A stretch of DNA of 64,000 nt, taken from positions 5,537,873 to 5,601,872 of the forward strand of contig OY288257.1 in NCBI GenBank assembly GCA_958450325.1. The letters are read 5' to 3'. The position numbers and the translations under genes are program-made. Source of the DNA: Agrostemma githago. Taxonomy: Eukaryota > Streptophyta > Magnoliopsida > Caryophyllales > Caryophyllaceae. Below are positions 20,865 through 32,958 of this stretch, in pieces (position 1 is the first letter of the stretch; every line of letters starts with the position of its first letter). The notes beneath the pieces were generated by a model. That model made no database searches. It was not told where the DNA came from and saw only the letters and a list, made by a program, of their open reading frames with translations.

Positions 20865-22950
20865 TCATCGCCTTTTTTTCACATCCTTTGCCTTTTCGCC
20901 ACTACTCTCTGCCTGAGATGGGTTGGAAGTCTTTTCAGAGCTGTTATTACTATCAACCTCAGAGGATTCAATGGAAATACTTTTACTGTATTTCCTGATC
21001 CTTAAAGTAATGAGAACGCTAGACATTATACCCAGCAGAGGGAATATATATGACCAAATCTGGGACTTCTGAGAGCCAGAGGCTGATGCAACAGCAGCAC
21101 CAGCAAGACTTCCAATCGACGTGTTTTGCAAAATCATGGGCATACAACCGAGAATGGTTGGGAGTAGAAAATCCACGAGGAACCTGACGTTGGTTGCAGC
21201 CAGAGCATAATTGATTACGTAGGATGGGACAGGGGAGAATCGGGCAAGAAGGACAAATTTCCAGCCATCTTGCTCCACCCCTTTTGAAAGAACATGGAAA
21301 TGCTTGTTTCCCTGAGCCCATGCCATCGCCGAGCTCGAACTTTTAAAAATGAGCCTATCAACATGGATTAAAAAAAGAAGTAAATTACTTAACACAACTA
21401 CAGTCATAAGGGGAAACCTTAGCATCCCCATATCAGAGAAATATGAGCCAATACAAGGGTCATGAAGTCGCTACTCTCACTACTAAATCTCAATTGCAGT
21501 TACCTTTCTTTTCCCAAACTAACTGACCCAGTACATGGCTTGTCTAGGCATTTATCACTCTTTTTACGAAAGTAATACGGAGTACAATTGATGCTTATGA
21601 CTGATAACTACTCTGTATACAAAAGCTAATCACTTGTTCATTCGATAAGAAAAAAATGTGACAGAACCCACGTCTGTTCTGTTGAAAGATCAATGCTCTA
21701 TCAGCTCCAAATACCTACCAGCCTACCACCTTATTATGAGTAAGTTTTGCCTTATTATTAAGCAACTCCAAAATTAAGGTAGCCATCTAAGAAAACCTCC
21801 TAAAACGATTCATCAACCAACTACCATCACGGCAAAATCCCAAATGACATCAACTTTATAGCCTATTTAGAAGGCGCCAATCTCGTGTCACTATTATCAA
21901 GAGAAACTAATCCAAATATAACTTTGTTCTAGAACCAAATATCTATGCTATTTCAATAATTTAGCTTCATTTTTGCCATATTTCCTTACCATTTCACGAC
22001 TACCTATCAAGAGATCTAGTTTCCGTTCAACTCAATGAACTATCCAACATCAATACGCTATGACAAAACTCTTACTACCACCCAAGGACTCATTTCCATC
22101 ATTGCAATACCTCATTAAACATCAAAACCAAAACCACAATAAATATGGAAGGACCCATCTTGGCAAAGTCATAAGCTAACATAATTTGTCACGATAATTA
22201 TTCTTGTCACTTCTTACCTACAAATCGAGCCTTTATTGTAATTACTTCACCAATCAACCAAAAAAAAAAAAAGAAAGCTATGATAAAACTCACAGCCATA
22301 GTATCCAAGGTAAATTCACCAGCTAACCCATTTCCATGATTATGAATCTAACTACTTCCTCCATTTCTTCATATTCTTCCCATTTTTCCTAATTTCCCCT
22401 CATATTTTACGACCTCGAAAATGTAACAGGCAGAACAAGGGAAGGTTTTAAACCAGAATTTTCAACATTTCCCCTGAATTACCTAACTATACAAAACCCT
22501 GGATTTGCCACTAATATCACACAATTCATACCTACTACTACAAACATGATTTCCAAAGAGTCTCCTGCGAGACCGTGTCAGGGTATAATTTGAATAAGGG
22601 TACCTGCCGATCCAAAAGGAGAGGGAGGCAGCGAGGATCTTAGCGGAGAAAACACAGAGAATAGCAGGAAGAAACCCAAAAAGGAGAGAGGCGCCAGCTT
22701 CAAAGAAAACAGCGTAAGGCAGACAAAGCGAGAGAGTGAGAGTATGAAGAGCAACGTAGACAGGAATAGCCCAGATTCCTAAGCGATCTGACAAAATCCC
22801 CAAAATTCTAATGATTTCATCTTTGTCCAACCCATATTGCTTGCTTACGCCTCTTCCTCCTATCAGTATCCCCACTCCTACTGCTGCTGCTCCCCATAAT
22901 TTCCACCCCATTTTCTTTTCTGGGATTTGTTGTGGCAACTGGGAAGCCAA
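20865..22950 (-). CDS. VTT/DedA-type (SNARE-associated Golgi, TVP38/TMEM64) membrane protein
   Basis: Two exons on the minus strand, 22950-22604 and 21354-20865, joined in phase 2 across a 1.25-kb GT-AG intron; 278 residues, close to plant homologues of about 275. The N-terminus has a hydrophobic segment (about 15-35). The VTT core follows: CLPYAVFFEAGASLLFG, then AKILAASLSFWIGR at the splice junction, then LLARFSPVPSYVINYALAATNVRF and LPTILGCMPM, the re-entrant loop/TM pattern of DedA/VTT proteins. The tail (about 235-278) is Ser/Glu/Lys-rich and ends KKRR, a possible ER-retrieval dilysine-like signal. Relatives include the lipid scramblases TMEM41B and VMP1, so an endomembrane lipid role is plausible, though plant members are little studied. 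The start is the ATG before ASQLPQQIPEKK; no upstream in-frame alternative seen. Confidence 0.82.
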
Positions 22951-23618
22951 GCCAAGAATAGACAGACCAGAAAAGGTGTTTGAGTGAGTGTGTTCTAGAA
23001 TGTTAGACTTAGATCGTTGATGGGATCCTAAATCCGGAGAATTTGGACACTTTTAGGTACGGAAAACTGGTAGCCTTGTAGTACCATTTGATTTTGTTCA
23101 TCAACATTTACTTATTGCCTCCTCATTAATAATACTCTATCAAGATTCTAAACGCAGGTTAACTATTGATACGGAGTAGCCTATCTTCTACAAGAAAAAG
23201 ACGTCTCACATGTGGACGTTCCAAAATATAGAGTCATTCATTTATATTTGATAAATAAGTAATCTTTTTATTATACAAGAGGGTGTTTCTTTGCATGCAC
23301 CATCAATATGCAATACAAATGGTAATTTCGCAATTCACTATCAAATAATAGTACTCCAACTCTTATGGTTAGTTAATAAGAATGAATCACAAAGATTTTA
23401 ATTTCCTTCCGAAATCAAAACAAAATCTTAGTATTAGTACATTAGTTCACATACTTGTGAACTTTATACCATGCGTCCAAGTCTATTTCCAAATCTTATT
23501 AACTTTCATATAATCGGCATAAAAACATAAGTGTAGGATAGGCTAGGTTACACACGCTCGATGATACTACTACGAGGTACAGAAGAAGGAGTACATGATT
23601 TCATTTTGAAATTCAATC
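22951..23618. other. Spacer between VTT-domain gene and carboxylesterase
   Basis: Promoter side of the VTT gene and 3' flank of the esterase, both on the minus strand. AT-rich; one TACGGAGTA copy at 23170-23178. No gene seen. Confidence 0.45.
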
Positions 23619-24617
23619 TCAATGGCTCTTAATAAAACCAATGATCCCTTCAAACAGCTTCTGAGCTTGGGCCTGAGTATGAGGATCATGATCAACAGCC
23701 AACTTATTAAGGTAAAAGCTATGACTCATGTCATGACTAGTAAAGAGTTGCACCTCTTTTCCAGCCTCCTTCAAGGCCTCATACAACTCCATCTGAGTGT
23801 CTATGAACAAATCCTTGTCAGCCACACAATACATAATTGGGGGCAACTTAAGCCCGCTCAACGGCGGAGCGTCTGGGCCCATCGGACATATCACCGGATG
23901 GTCCTTGTCGCTCCCAATTGGCAATGCCAGGCTCAAGAATTTGTCCACCATGTCTAATGTTAAGAATGGGGTTTGGACCATTTCTAACTCGGACCGGCTC
24001 CTGCTGGACCTTGTTACACCCGGGTGGACCGGTATTGCCCCAGCTAGGTTTAGTGGGCTTAAATCGGTTTCCCCGGCTCGGGCTGCCACTTCATGGACCA
24101 AGCTAGCCCCCGAGCTATCCCCGATTAAGAAAACCCGACCAAAGTCTGCCTTGTTAGAGAGCCATGGGTCATGGGTCTGGGTTCGAGCCAGGGAGGTCAG
24201 CCAAAGGAGGGCAGCGTACCCGTCCTCAATTGGGGCTGGGAGTCGGTCCTCAGGTCCCAGACGCAAGTAAACCGACACCACAACTGCCTGCCCCAACCGA
24301 GCTAGCTTGGAGTAAACAGTGTAATACATGAACCAATCTGGTTGGCTTACGCAAAACCCGCCACCATGGAAGTGCAGAATTATGGGCAGCTGGGAACCTG
24401 AGTCGGGCATGGGCATATAGACCCGGACACGAGGAGCATTAGTGGGATTCACGTCACGGACTGCAACGCCGTTGAGAAAGTTGTCATGGGCTGGAACGGG
24501 GTCGAACAGGAACCTGGCCTCTTGTGGACCGACCCAAGTTCGGTCCACTGAACCGTCATCGTATACCCTTAGCCAACCTGAGACCTCGTCGACGACTTTT
24601 CTCTCGTGGGGCACCAT
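23619..24617 (-). CDS. Plant carboxylesterase (CXE, alpha/beta-hydrolase-3)
   Basis: Intronless 332-residue hydrolase; CXE genes commonly lack introns and run 310-345 residues. Seen: oxyanion-hole motif H84-G-G-G-F88, nucleophile elbow G166-D-S168-S-G170, probable acid D269 in VADKDL, and catalytic H299 in DMSHSFY; together a complete Ser-Asp-His triad. It should hydrolyse small esters in the cytosol. The N-terminal VDEVSGWLRVYDDGSVDRTW signature resembles proteins labelled carboxylesterase 15 or 6/17; CXE15 cleaves strigolactones, so a hormone-turnover role is possible but not shown. Odd point: the usual GDSSGGN reads GDSSGAS, changing two residues just after the nucleophile. Locally GC-richer than its flanks. 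The start MVPHERKVVDEV is the first ATG of the frame. The substrate cannot be told from the sequence. Confidence 0.9.
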   Translation of the reverse strand: MVPHERKVVDEVSGWLRVYDDGSVDRTWVGPQEARFLFDPVPAHDNFLNGVAVRDVNPTNAPRVRVYMPMPDSGSQLPIILHFHGGGFCVSQPDWFMYYTVYSKLARLGQAVVVSVYLRLGPEDRLPAPIEDGYAALLWLTSLARTQTHDPWLSNKADFGRVFLIGDSSGASLVHEVAARAGETDLSPLNLAGAIPVHPGVTRSSRSRSELEMVQTPFLTLDMVDKFLSLALPIGSDKDHPVICPMGPDAPPLSGLKLPPIMYCVADKDLFIDTQMELYEALKEAGKEVQLFTSHDMSHSFYLNKLAVDHDPHTQAQAQKLFEGIIGFIKSH

Positions 24618-25807
24618 AACGTGCTCTAAACTAGGCTAATCTAATTAAGATTATTGTGCATATGAAAGACGATGAGCAGTATTAGTAGGACTGGACTGGA
24701 CTGTATAGGAGTATTTAAGGTAGAAGTTGATGGGACATTTCATTGATGTTTTGAAGCATTTGCATTGCAGTTGGTGAATTAGACAAATCAAATTTTTGCT
24801 TCATTCAGTGATTGTTAGATAAAAATACCAAACAGTACGGTAGTTTTGTTCTATTAGTGTGCATTTGTCTATTCTCCACAACTCTACCTACCATGTACTA
24901 GAGACCAGAGAGCATTCTTTGTGGTCGGCATTTCAGCTGTGTCAGTCATATACAGTCAAAAACAAAGAAGATGTCGCATCAATGTAACTAGAGTCCAGAC
25001 CCTTGTGTGAAAAAATTCGAAGACAGTTAGGCACAACAATAAATGGGAAAGAAACAAGAGTTGATTAGGATAGGTTTATTGTTGGTTTTCAGGTGTAAAA
25101 CACAATAGTTTTATACAGTTAATTAAGTCATAAAAGTTCAAGTCTCAGCTTAATTATCACTTATCTTCTACGCGGGTCTTTAAGTCTGAACACATATTAA
25201 GGCCTGCATGTCCGGTTGTAAAATCCATTCCATGAGTATCCCGCCAATTGATGACTGTATTAGCTAGCTCGTCCTACATAATAGGCACTGCCAGCTAGCG
25301 GTACAAATTGTGAATACTTGCCGCCTTTCTTTAGAAGGATAGGATCCAAGTATGTATCATAAGAGTATGCAGATCATTCGTTTTTGAAAAACAATGTTAA
25401 GAAACAAACTCTCGAAATTCTTATTCTTATTTTCCGGCCTAGCTAGGGTAGACGGTAGAGAGAGGCCTTCTCGTCACACGTTGTCATTGTCAATTTGCCA
25501 TTTGGTATTACCCAAACAAAATAATCTCTAGACATACTATGTATGTCAAATAATACTATAAGCACAAGGAAAATCTGTTCATTGGTGATCAAGGTGAGAA
25601 CTGGAGCCACTCAGCTCAGCACTTCAGCAGCATATATACATCACCCTCACATTTTGGACATTTTGTCCCATTCTAAACATAATTAACAGTGTGCAATTAT
25701 TGTTATAAGAAAAAGTACGGAAACAAATACTTCAAACGTGCGTGGTAAATAATGTGGTTGCTACCTTATGAAGGTCAAATTGTTGTTTGTGACGGAACTA
25801 TCCGTCA

Positions 25808-25932
25808 TAAACGTGTGACAGGTCAAATAATACCCACTTGTATGGATAAGACAAAGTCATGTGAACGTGTGACATGTCAAATAATAGTATAATACCCACT
25901 TGTATGAATAAGACAAAGTCATGTGATACCCA
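25808..25932. repeat. Tandem duplication of about 55-62 bp
   Basis: Two adjoining copies that start CGTGTGACA and end AAAGTCATGTGA (about 25811-25863 and 25865-25926), the second with a short insertion. A preceding TGACGGAACTATCCGTCA palindrome resembles ends of a common small repeat; related text occurs in intron 1 of transporter B near 5610-5730. Confidence 0.65.
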
Positions 25933-26397
25933 CTAGCCTTGTCTTTTCTAATCCAATGGTATTACTTGACTCGTTATTCCCTTGTGAGACTTGCTCCTTA
26001 TGAAGTGAAGCCGCGATGTATAAGTCCAAATGAAGCAGGTATGCATAATTTTCTTGCTACTGTATGTTTTTTTCTTCTCAACAAGAGCACACCTGCTATA
26101 GTCGCAACTGAGACTTTGGCAAAAGCTGACCCCACCGGATAGGACGAACCAATATAATCCACAAATACATGCTAAGCTAATCTGTATTTGGAATATGCAA
26201 CAACTTTTGGATGAGAAATTTGCTGCCATATTTCTTTGTAGGTTGGGCGTGTTCGATCAGGTGGGTCGTCATCATGCTGTGCATAAATTAGTTAGGCACG
26301 GTCTTCTTTCACAAACCTTGGCCAGGTACAGTTGACAGCCCATGGTGTACTGGGCCGTACTTACTGGCCGTGGGCTTTCATCTCAATTTAATAAGTA

Positions 26398-26622
26398 CTC
26401 CTCCGTTTCTCCGTTCCAATGAATTGTTTGCCATGGGAAAGTGACCTGATGGAGGCAAGGATCAAATTACATATTCCCTCCTCCCCACAATGATTTTCCC
26501 ACCTTTAATCAAAATGGGTGAGATTAAAATAATAAATGGGAAAATCATAGTGGGGAGAGGGAGTATAAAAAAACATTCCTAAAATAGAAAGACAAACCAT
26601 TCATTGATTGAGACGAAGGGAG
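26398..26622. mobile_element. Stowaway-type MITE (outer)
   Basis: Diverged inverted ends: left CTCCTCCGTTTCTCCGTTCC, right complement CTCCCTTCGTCTCAATCAAT, flanked by TA on both sides (26396-26397, 26623-26624). A second Stowaway has inserted inside it. Confidence 0.65.
26474..26563. mobile_element. Stowaway-type MITE nested in the outer one
   Basis: About 90 bp. Ends CCCTCCTCCCCACAATGATT and its near inverse (AATCATAGTGGGGAGAGGG), with TA on both sides (26472-26473, 26564-26565). The arms match far better than those of the outer element, so it is the younger one. Confidence 0.7.
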
Positions 26623-28022
26623 TATCAAGTACATAGGTAGTTGTGCAATTTGTGAAGCAGGCCAAGGCCAGGCATCCAGGGGACCGTCTCGTTTTTTCCG
26701 GAAGCTAACTGTTACTCTCTTATTTGAATTACTCCTTGTTAGGGTTTTATTTGTTTTGACCAATTTCTTCTTCTTTTCCCTTCAATTGAACCTTATTATG
26801 TTACTAATTACAATTTGCTACACTTGACTTTACCAGTTTTTTTGTCACTAATTTTGGGTTTTTCTTACTAATTTTGGGTTTGTTACTAGCTGAAAAATGG
26901 ATTGAAACAAACTTAAGGTTTACGATAATTTGATAGGGTTTTTGTTACTAATTACTTTGAAAAGATTGAAACTTTAATGTGTAGAGTACTTGTGAAAGAT
27001 TGGAGCTTCAATCTTTGTCTTATAACAAGTATGGTGTATATCCATTTCAAGATGAAAAGGGGCTAAATATTATTCTGTTAAGATAGATGGGACTATGTTC
27101 ATGGTCAAAATTTGTTGCCTCAGTCTAGTCTTAGCTTAGAATCTTTTTTGTTGCTGAATGTAGATGTCGAAAGCTGTAGATATGTGTCATGTACCTTAAT
27201 TAATTTTGTTAGCTGAGTCCTAAGGTGCATAATTCTGCTTAATGTTTGGTTACAGAAACTAACTAAAGAGCTTGGGGCTACTCATACCAGTTCGTTTTTT
27301 TAAGGGGCCAATAATGCTCACTATAATTCAGTGGCGATTAGTGTTATCGTTGATGGCGCTAATCGATCTTTGACTTTATCACAAGTCTCTCATATACTAG
27401 ACGGGTTTGGTATGCAGAATAATGGGGATCCCTTTATTACATTGTTGCCGTCCTCATGGTGTTTCTGATTCAATTCATTAAAATGTGTGTATATATGTTC
27501 CTTTGGATTCAGGTCTAACTTGTCCTAGTGACTAGTCATAGCAATGGAAGCATTGTTGAGCCGCAGACTCAAATAGAAAAGTTGAAGCGGATAATTATTC
27601 AATTAATGATAGACTGATGTAAGTGATGTTGGTAGACATGACTCCCATTTGCGTAAAATTGTGGTTCAGAGCACAAAAATTGCATTATTTCTTTGAGCAG
27701 AATCATGATATGGTCAGTGACGTTTGCCTCAAGGAGCAAATAATTGTCATTTCCATAGCTAGTGGGTTATAGGTACTCTTATTAAGTTTTGAGAAGGAGA
27801 GAATAAGATGTCATTACTTGTAAAATTCATTGTACTATTGTGAAGTTTGAATCACGTGTGTCTGTAACGGACATTGCTTGAAACAGCTCAAACCGCTGTA
27901 CTGTGCCAGAGATGATATGTCAAGAATCTTGAGATCTGCTTGTGTATTTCCATCATTCCATGGGTCCAAATTTTGACATACATATAGTTTCATCCGTTTT
28001 TAAGTTTTGGAGTATGTGGTCA

Positions 28023-28578
28023 TGTTAGAGTATTATTAACCTGACATAAATCCCATAATCTTTGAACATCATGAAAGTCACAAAAGATTAATTAAGAGAG
28101 ATCAAGACATACCTCCTGACATTGCGGAATAAGTCGAGATCTAATACGAACGATATTAGATCTCTATAAGACGTCTTCAAATAATAATAAGATAACCCCA
28201 AATAATAATAATAAGACGACTTCAAATAATCTTCAATCTTCAAATAATAATAGGTCGGTTTCTCTCTCTTTTCCTATAATAATAAGTGTTGTGTTTCTTA
28301 ATTTTGTATGGAGTTTCTGATGGGGAAGACTCCTTTATATAGGCAGAGAGAGGACCAATTTCCTATTAGGGTTTTAGATACTGTAATCTCGACCTTCCAT
28401 CAAGGTTGAGTAAATATGGAAAGACTCTTTATTTAGTCCGATATTATTGTGATAGCATATCTCTATAGGATCCCGATTTCCAATAAGACCATAATTATGA
28501 GGAAGAAATATTACCATAATAATAAGGAAGATATATTACATATCCCGTAATATTATTATAGTATAAAATATTCTTACA
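28023..28578 (-). repeat. 3' LTR of copia-2
   Basis: 556 bp with TG...CA ends, AT-rich, with several ATAATAATAA blocks. Preceded on the minus strand by the purine tract at about 28579-28592. Confidence 0.92.
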
Positions 28579-28972
28579 GTCTCCCACTTGGTCGATTGGA
28601 ACATCTATAATGTTCGTTAGAGAATATATAAGTTGCGCATACTATGCTAAAACATATATTTTAAATCGGTGTCCATAAGCACCTTGACTGATGCAATCGT
28701 TAAAGAGAGTCATGGCGTGCATATGTCAATCTGCAACATGTTTACTTCCATGTACCACTACATCAACGATTGAAACAGTTAGGCCATAAGTGAAGTTTAA
28801 CGTAATGGTCCCATAATGTCTAAAAAGACTATCTGTTATCATTAATCCAATAATAAGTGTGTACACAATGGAAAAACAGAAATAATATTATATAACAAGT
28901 GTAGAAATTGTTAAGAGATCTCAATAAATGTCTTACATAAGAACATAGATAAAAAATGGTACAGACTAGTAA
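28579..28972. other. copia-2 polypurine tract and 3' untranslated part
   Basis: Between the end of pol and the 3' LTR. The minus strand reads CCAAGTGGGAGAC directly before the LTR, a typical copia PPT. No coding content. Confidence 0.7.
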
Positions 28973-31900
28973 TCAATGACTGTCTTCAAGACCCATACTA
29001 AGAGTATGTCCTTGAAAAACTTTCGGAGACAGTCCTTTTGTAAAGATGTCTGCAACCATAAGATTTGTTCCTACATGTGTAATGACAAATTTCTGTAATC
29101 TAGCATCTTGCTTCAGTGAGAGGTATTTAAGGTCCATGTGTTTTGATCCCTTAGATATCCTATCATGCTTGGAGAAAAAGATTGCAGCTTCATTATCACA
29201 GTAAAGAGAAATTGGCTTAGAGATGAAATTCAAAAGCCCAAACTCCGAGATAAAATTACGCAACCATGCTCCTTGAATTGAAGCCTCATAACAAGCCACA
29301 TATTCAGCTTCCATGGTGGAAGTATAAAGCAACTGTGATTTCTGGCTTTTCCATGATATTGCACCTCCACACAAGAGGTAAACAAATCCAAGAGTACAGT
29401 GCCTTGTGTCAGAACATCCCCCAAAATCTGAATCAGAATAACAAGTCACCTGTAGGTGATCTGATTTTCTATATGTGAGCATGAAATTCCTTGTTCCCTT
29501 CAGATATCCCAGCACTTTCTTTCCAGCTTTCCAATGAGCGATTCCTGGGTTACTCTGAAATCTACCCAACATACCAACTGCATGACTAATGTCAGGTCGA
29601 GTGCAAACCTGAGCATACATTAAACTCCCAACCAGAGAAGCATAAGGATATTTAGCCATTTCAGTACGTTCTAACTCGTTCTGTGGACACTGCGTGAGAT
29701 CAAGTTTATCTCCTTTCTGCAGTGGTACAGGACTAGAAGAACATGTCAGCATACCAAATCTTTCTAAAACTCTATCGATATATGCTTTCTGAGACAGACC
29801 CAAAATCCCTAAGGACCTGTCACGAAATATTTCTATTCCAATGACATAGGTTGCCTCACCCATATCTTTCATTTCAAAGTTTTTAGAGAGATAGGTCTTG
29901 GTTGCATGTAATAAACCAAGGTCGCTGCTGGCTAATAAAATATCATCAACATACAGAATCAAAAATATGAACTTACTCCCACTGATCTTGAGATATATGC
30001 AAGGATCAACGATATTTTCTTTGAAACCGAAATTAGTAATGATTTCATCGAACTTTAAGTACCATTGTCTCGATACTTGTTTCAGTCCATATAATGATTT
30101 CTTAAGTTTGCAGACCATGTCTTCCTGACCTTCAATAATGAAACCTTCAGGTTGACGCATGTAGACTTCTTCTTTTAAGTCTCCATTAAGAAAGGCAGTT
30201 TTCACATCCATTTGATGTAACTCGAGGTCATAATGAGCTACTAGAGCCATGATAATTCTAAGAGAATCCTTTCTTGACACGGGAGAAAAGGTCTCAGTGT
30301 AATCAATACCTTCTTTCTGAGTGAAACCTTTGGCAACAAGTCTGGCTTTATGTCGTTCAATATTGCCTTGAGAGTCGCACTTAGTCTTAAAGACCCATTT
30401 ACAGCCGACTGTTTTGTGTCCTGAGGCAAATGAACTACGTCCCAAACTTCATTTTTAGCCATAGATTTCAGCTCCTCTTTCATGGCATCGATCCACTTAC
30501 TAGAATTAACATCTTTAATGGCTTGTGAATAAGTGACCGGATCCTTTATTTTCCCTTGATCAGATTCTACTTGATAAAGATAATAATCATCATTAGAAAT
30601 GAGCGTTGAAGGCCTTCTATCTCTAGAAGATCTTCGTAATGTCGCTTCTTCTGATAATTGTTCATTTTCATCTACGATGTTTTCATTAGGTGGTTCTTGA
30701 TCATCCAGTAATATCTCCTCATTAGGTTGCTCAACAACGGGAGTAGTTTCACTAGCATTCGAAATAAAAGGCATGGGGATATTTGCCCTTATTTCATTTA
30801 TGATCACATCTTTAAATTTATGACTCCCACTAACATCGCCATTCTCGTAGAATCTAGCATTACCGGTTTCAACAATTCTCGTAGTATGGTTAGGACAATA
30901 AATTCTATATCCTTTGGACTTCGCGGGATAACCAATAAAATACCCACTTATCGTTCTTGAGTCCAATTTCTTTTCATTTGGATTATAAATCCTTGCCTCA
31001 GCTGGACATCCCCAAATTTGGAGATGTTTTAAACTGGGTAGCCTTTCCACATTTCAAAAGGGGTTTTTTGAACTGCTTTGCTGGGAACTCGATTTAATAT
31101 ATAAACAGCTGTGCGAAGAGCATCCATCCATAATGATATAGGTAAATTTGCATAACTCATCATTGATCTAACCATTTCTATATAAGTACGATTACGCCTT
31201 TCAGCTACACCATTCTGCCAGGGCGAACCAGGCGTTGTGTATTGAGCTACAATTCCAAACTTTTGGAGAAGTTTTGCAAAAGGTCCAGAATGTTGTCCTG
31301 TTTCATCATACCTTCCATAAAACTCACCACCTCTATCTGACCTTACGATTTTCACTTTCTTGTCTAATTGTCTTTCAACTTCAGTAATAAACACTTGTAA
31401 AGCATCTACAGACTGAGATTTTTCATGCAATAAGTACAAGTAACAATAACGTGAATAATCATCGATAAAGGTGATAAAATACTTTTCTCCGCCAAAAGAT
31501 GGAACATCAAAAGGTCCACAAATATCTGTATGTATAATTTCAAGAAGCTGTGTACTTCTTGTGGCTCCTTTCTTTGTGTGCTTTGTTGTTTTACCCTTAA
31601 TACAATCTACACATGCTTTATTATCAGTAAAATTTAGAGTCGGAAGGATTCCATCTTTTACTAATCTTTTAATTCTTTCACTGGATATATGACCCAGCCT
31701 TTTATGCCACAAGAAATATGAGTCGTTTTTAGACGACTGTCGTTTTGTTTCAATATTAACATGCAAAGCAAGGCGATTTTTAGCAAACTGTTTATCAAGA
31801 CTAAGCTTGTAAAAACCATCAATTAAAATTCCAGAACCAATAGGACTAAAATTCTTAAATAAACTAAAATTGCCTTTGCCGAATTCAAACGAATATCCAA

Positions 31901-32958
31901 CTTTATCAAGTTCACTAACGGAAATCAAATTACGAGAAACAGACGGTACATAAAGAGTTTGACATAGGTCTAACTGAAAACCGCTATCTAAAATAAGACG
32001 AAAAGTTCCAATAGCTTTCACTGGAGCCTTGACTTTATTTCCCATAATAAGAAAGTTACTGCTTGGGTTTGTGATTTGGGTCATAAGGAATCCCTGCATG
32101 GAATTTGAAACATGGACATTAGCACCGGTATCAATCCACCAATCATTAGAGGAAACATAACTGAGATTTGATTCAAAATGACTTACGAAACCCATTGGGT
32201 TACCTTTCTTTTCGAACCATTCTCGACGTTTAGTGCAATCCTTCTGGAAGTGTCCAGATTTCTTACAGAACTTGCAGTTTGTTTTCCTTTTCTTATTGGG
32301 TTGTTGGTCAGCCTCAATAATCTTGGATGGTTCCCTTTTCGGTCCTTTGTGGTGCTTTTTTCCAGCATTAGATCCAGCTCCTTGAATGAAATGAGCTGCT
32401 TTAATACCTTGTTGATTCAGTCTAGCCTCTTCTTGAACCAATTTGTGGGCTAATTCATTAGAGCTCCACTTTTCAGTGAGAGTGTTATAATTCACATGAA
32501 AAGGTCCGTATGCAGGAGAGGATGATAAACTGTTTAGGATAAATTGGACAAGAAAAGAATCGTCCATCTTCATTCCTAAACTCGTTAGTTTGGCCGCAAG
32601 GTTGGTCATTTCAAGAACATGATCATGCATAGTGCGAGTACCATCGAACTTCATGGTTGTAAGTTCTGTCATTAATTTTCCAGCAAGGGATTTATCAGCA
32701 GTCTTAAACCGTTCTTCAATATCCTCAAGGTACTTCTTTGCACTTTCAGCTTTAGGTAGGGAGGTCTTAATGTTGGTTGCAATGGTCCAACGCAAGAATA
32801 AAATGCATAGTCTGTCAGATCTCTCCCAAGCTTCATGGAGAGATATTTGAGCAGCGGTACTTTCAGAAGTTATGGCAGCTGGCTTGTCTTTGCGAAGACA
32901 AGTATCCAGTTCCATTAACCCTAAGGTGAACTCAACTTGCTCTTTCCATTCAGAGTAG
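28973..32958 (-). pseudogene. copia-2 gag-pol, frameshifted
   Basis: Three minus-strand frames make one broken polyprotein. 32958-31029: gag (SEWKEQVEFTLGL), zinc knuckle CKFCKKSGHFQKDC, protease WWIDTGA, integrase zinc domain and DDE core (IHTDICGPF, VRSDRGGEF, NGVAERRNR). 31050-30241 continues the integrase C-terminus (KHLQIWGCPAEARIYNP) into the linker and the start of RT. 30445-28973 holds RT (TAFLNGDL, LYVDDILLASS) and RNase H (YSDSDFGG, TMEAEYVA, YCDNEAA). Frame breaks lie near 31040, after EMWKG, and near 30425, before HKTVGCKWVF. The N-terminal few codons lie beyond the nested element at 40295-40365. It cannot make an intact polyprotein. Confidence 0.9.

Larger units (their letters stand above)
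24618..28017. other. Gene-poor spacer, carboxylesterase to copia-2
   Basis: 3.4 kb with no gene I can support. It holds the esterase promoter, a short tandem duplication (25811-25930), two nested Stowaway elements (26398-26622), and then about 1.4 kb of AT-rich sequence in which I see nothing definite. Confidence 0.5.

Noticed and set aside
27000..27950. Possible pseudogene or non-coding RNA in the spacer
   Set aside because: No frame, splice pattern or repeat structure that I can defend.
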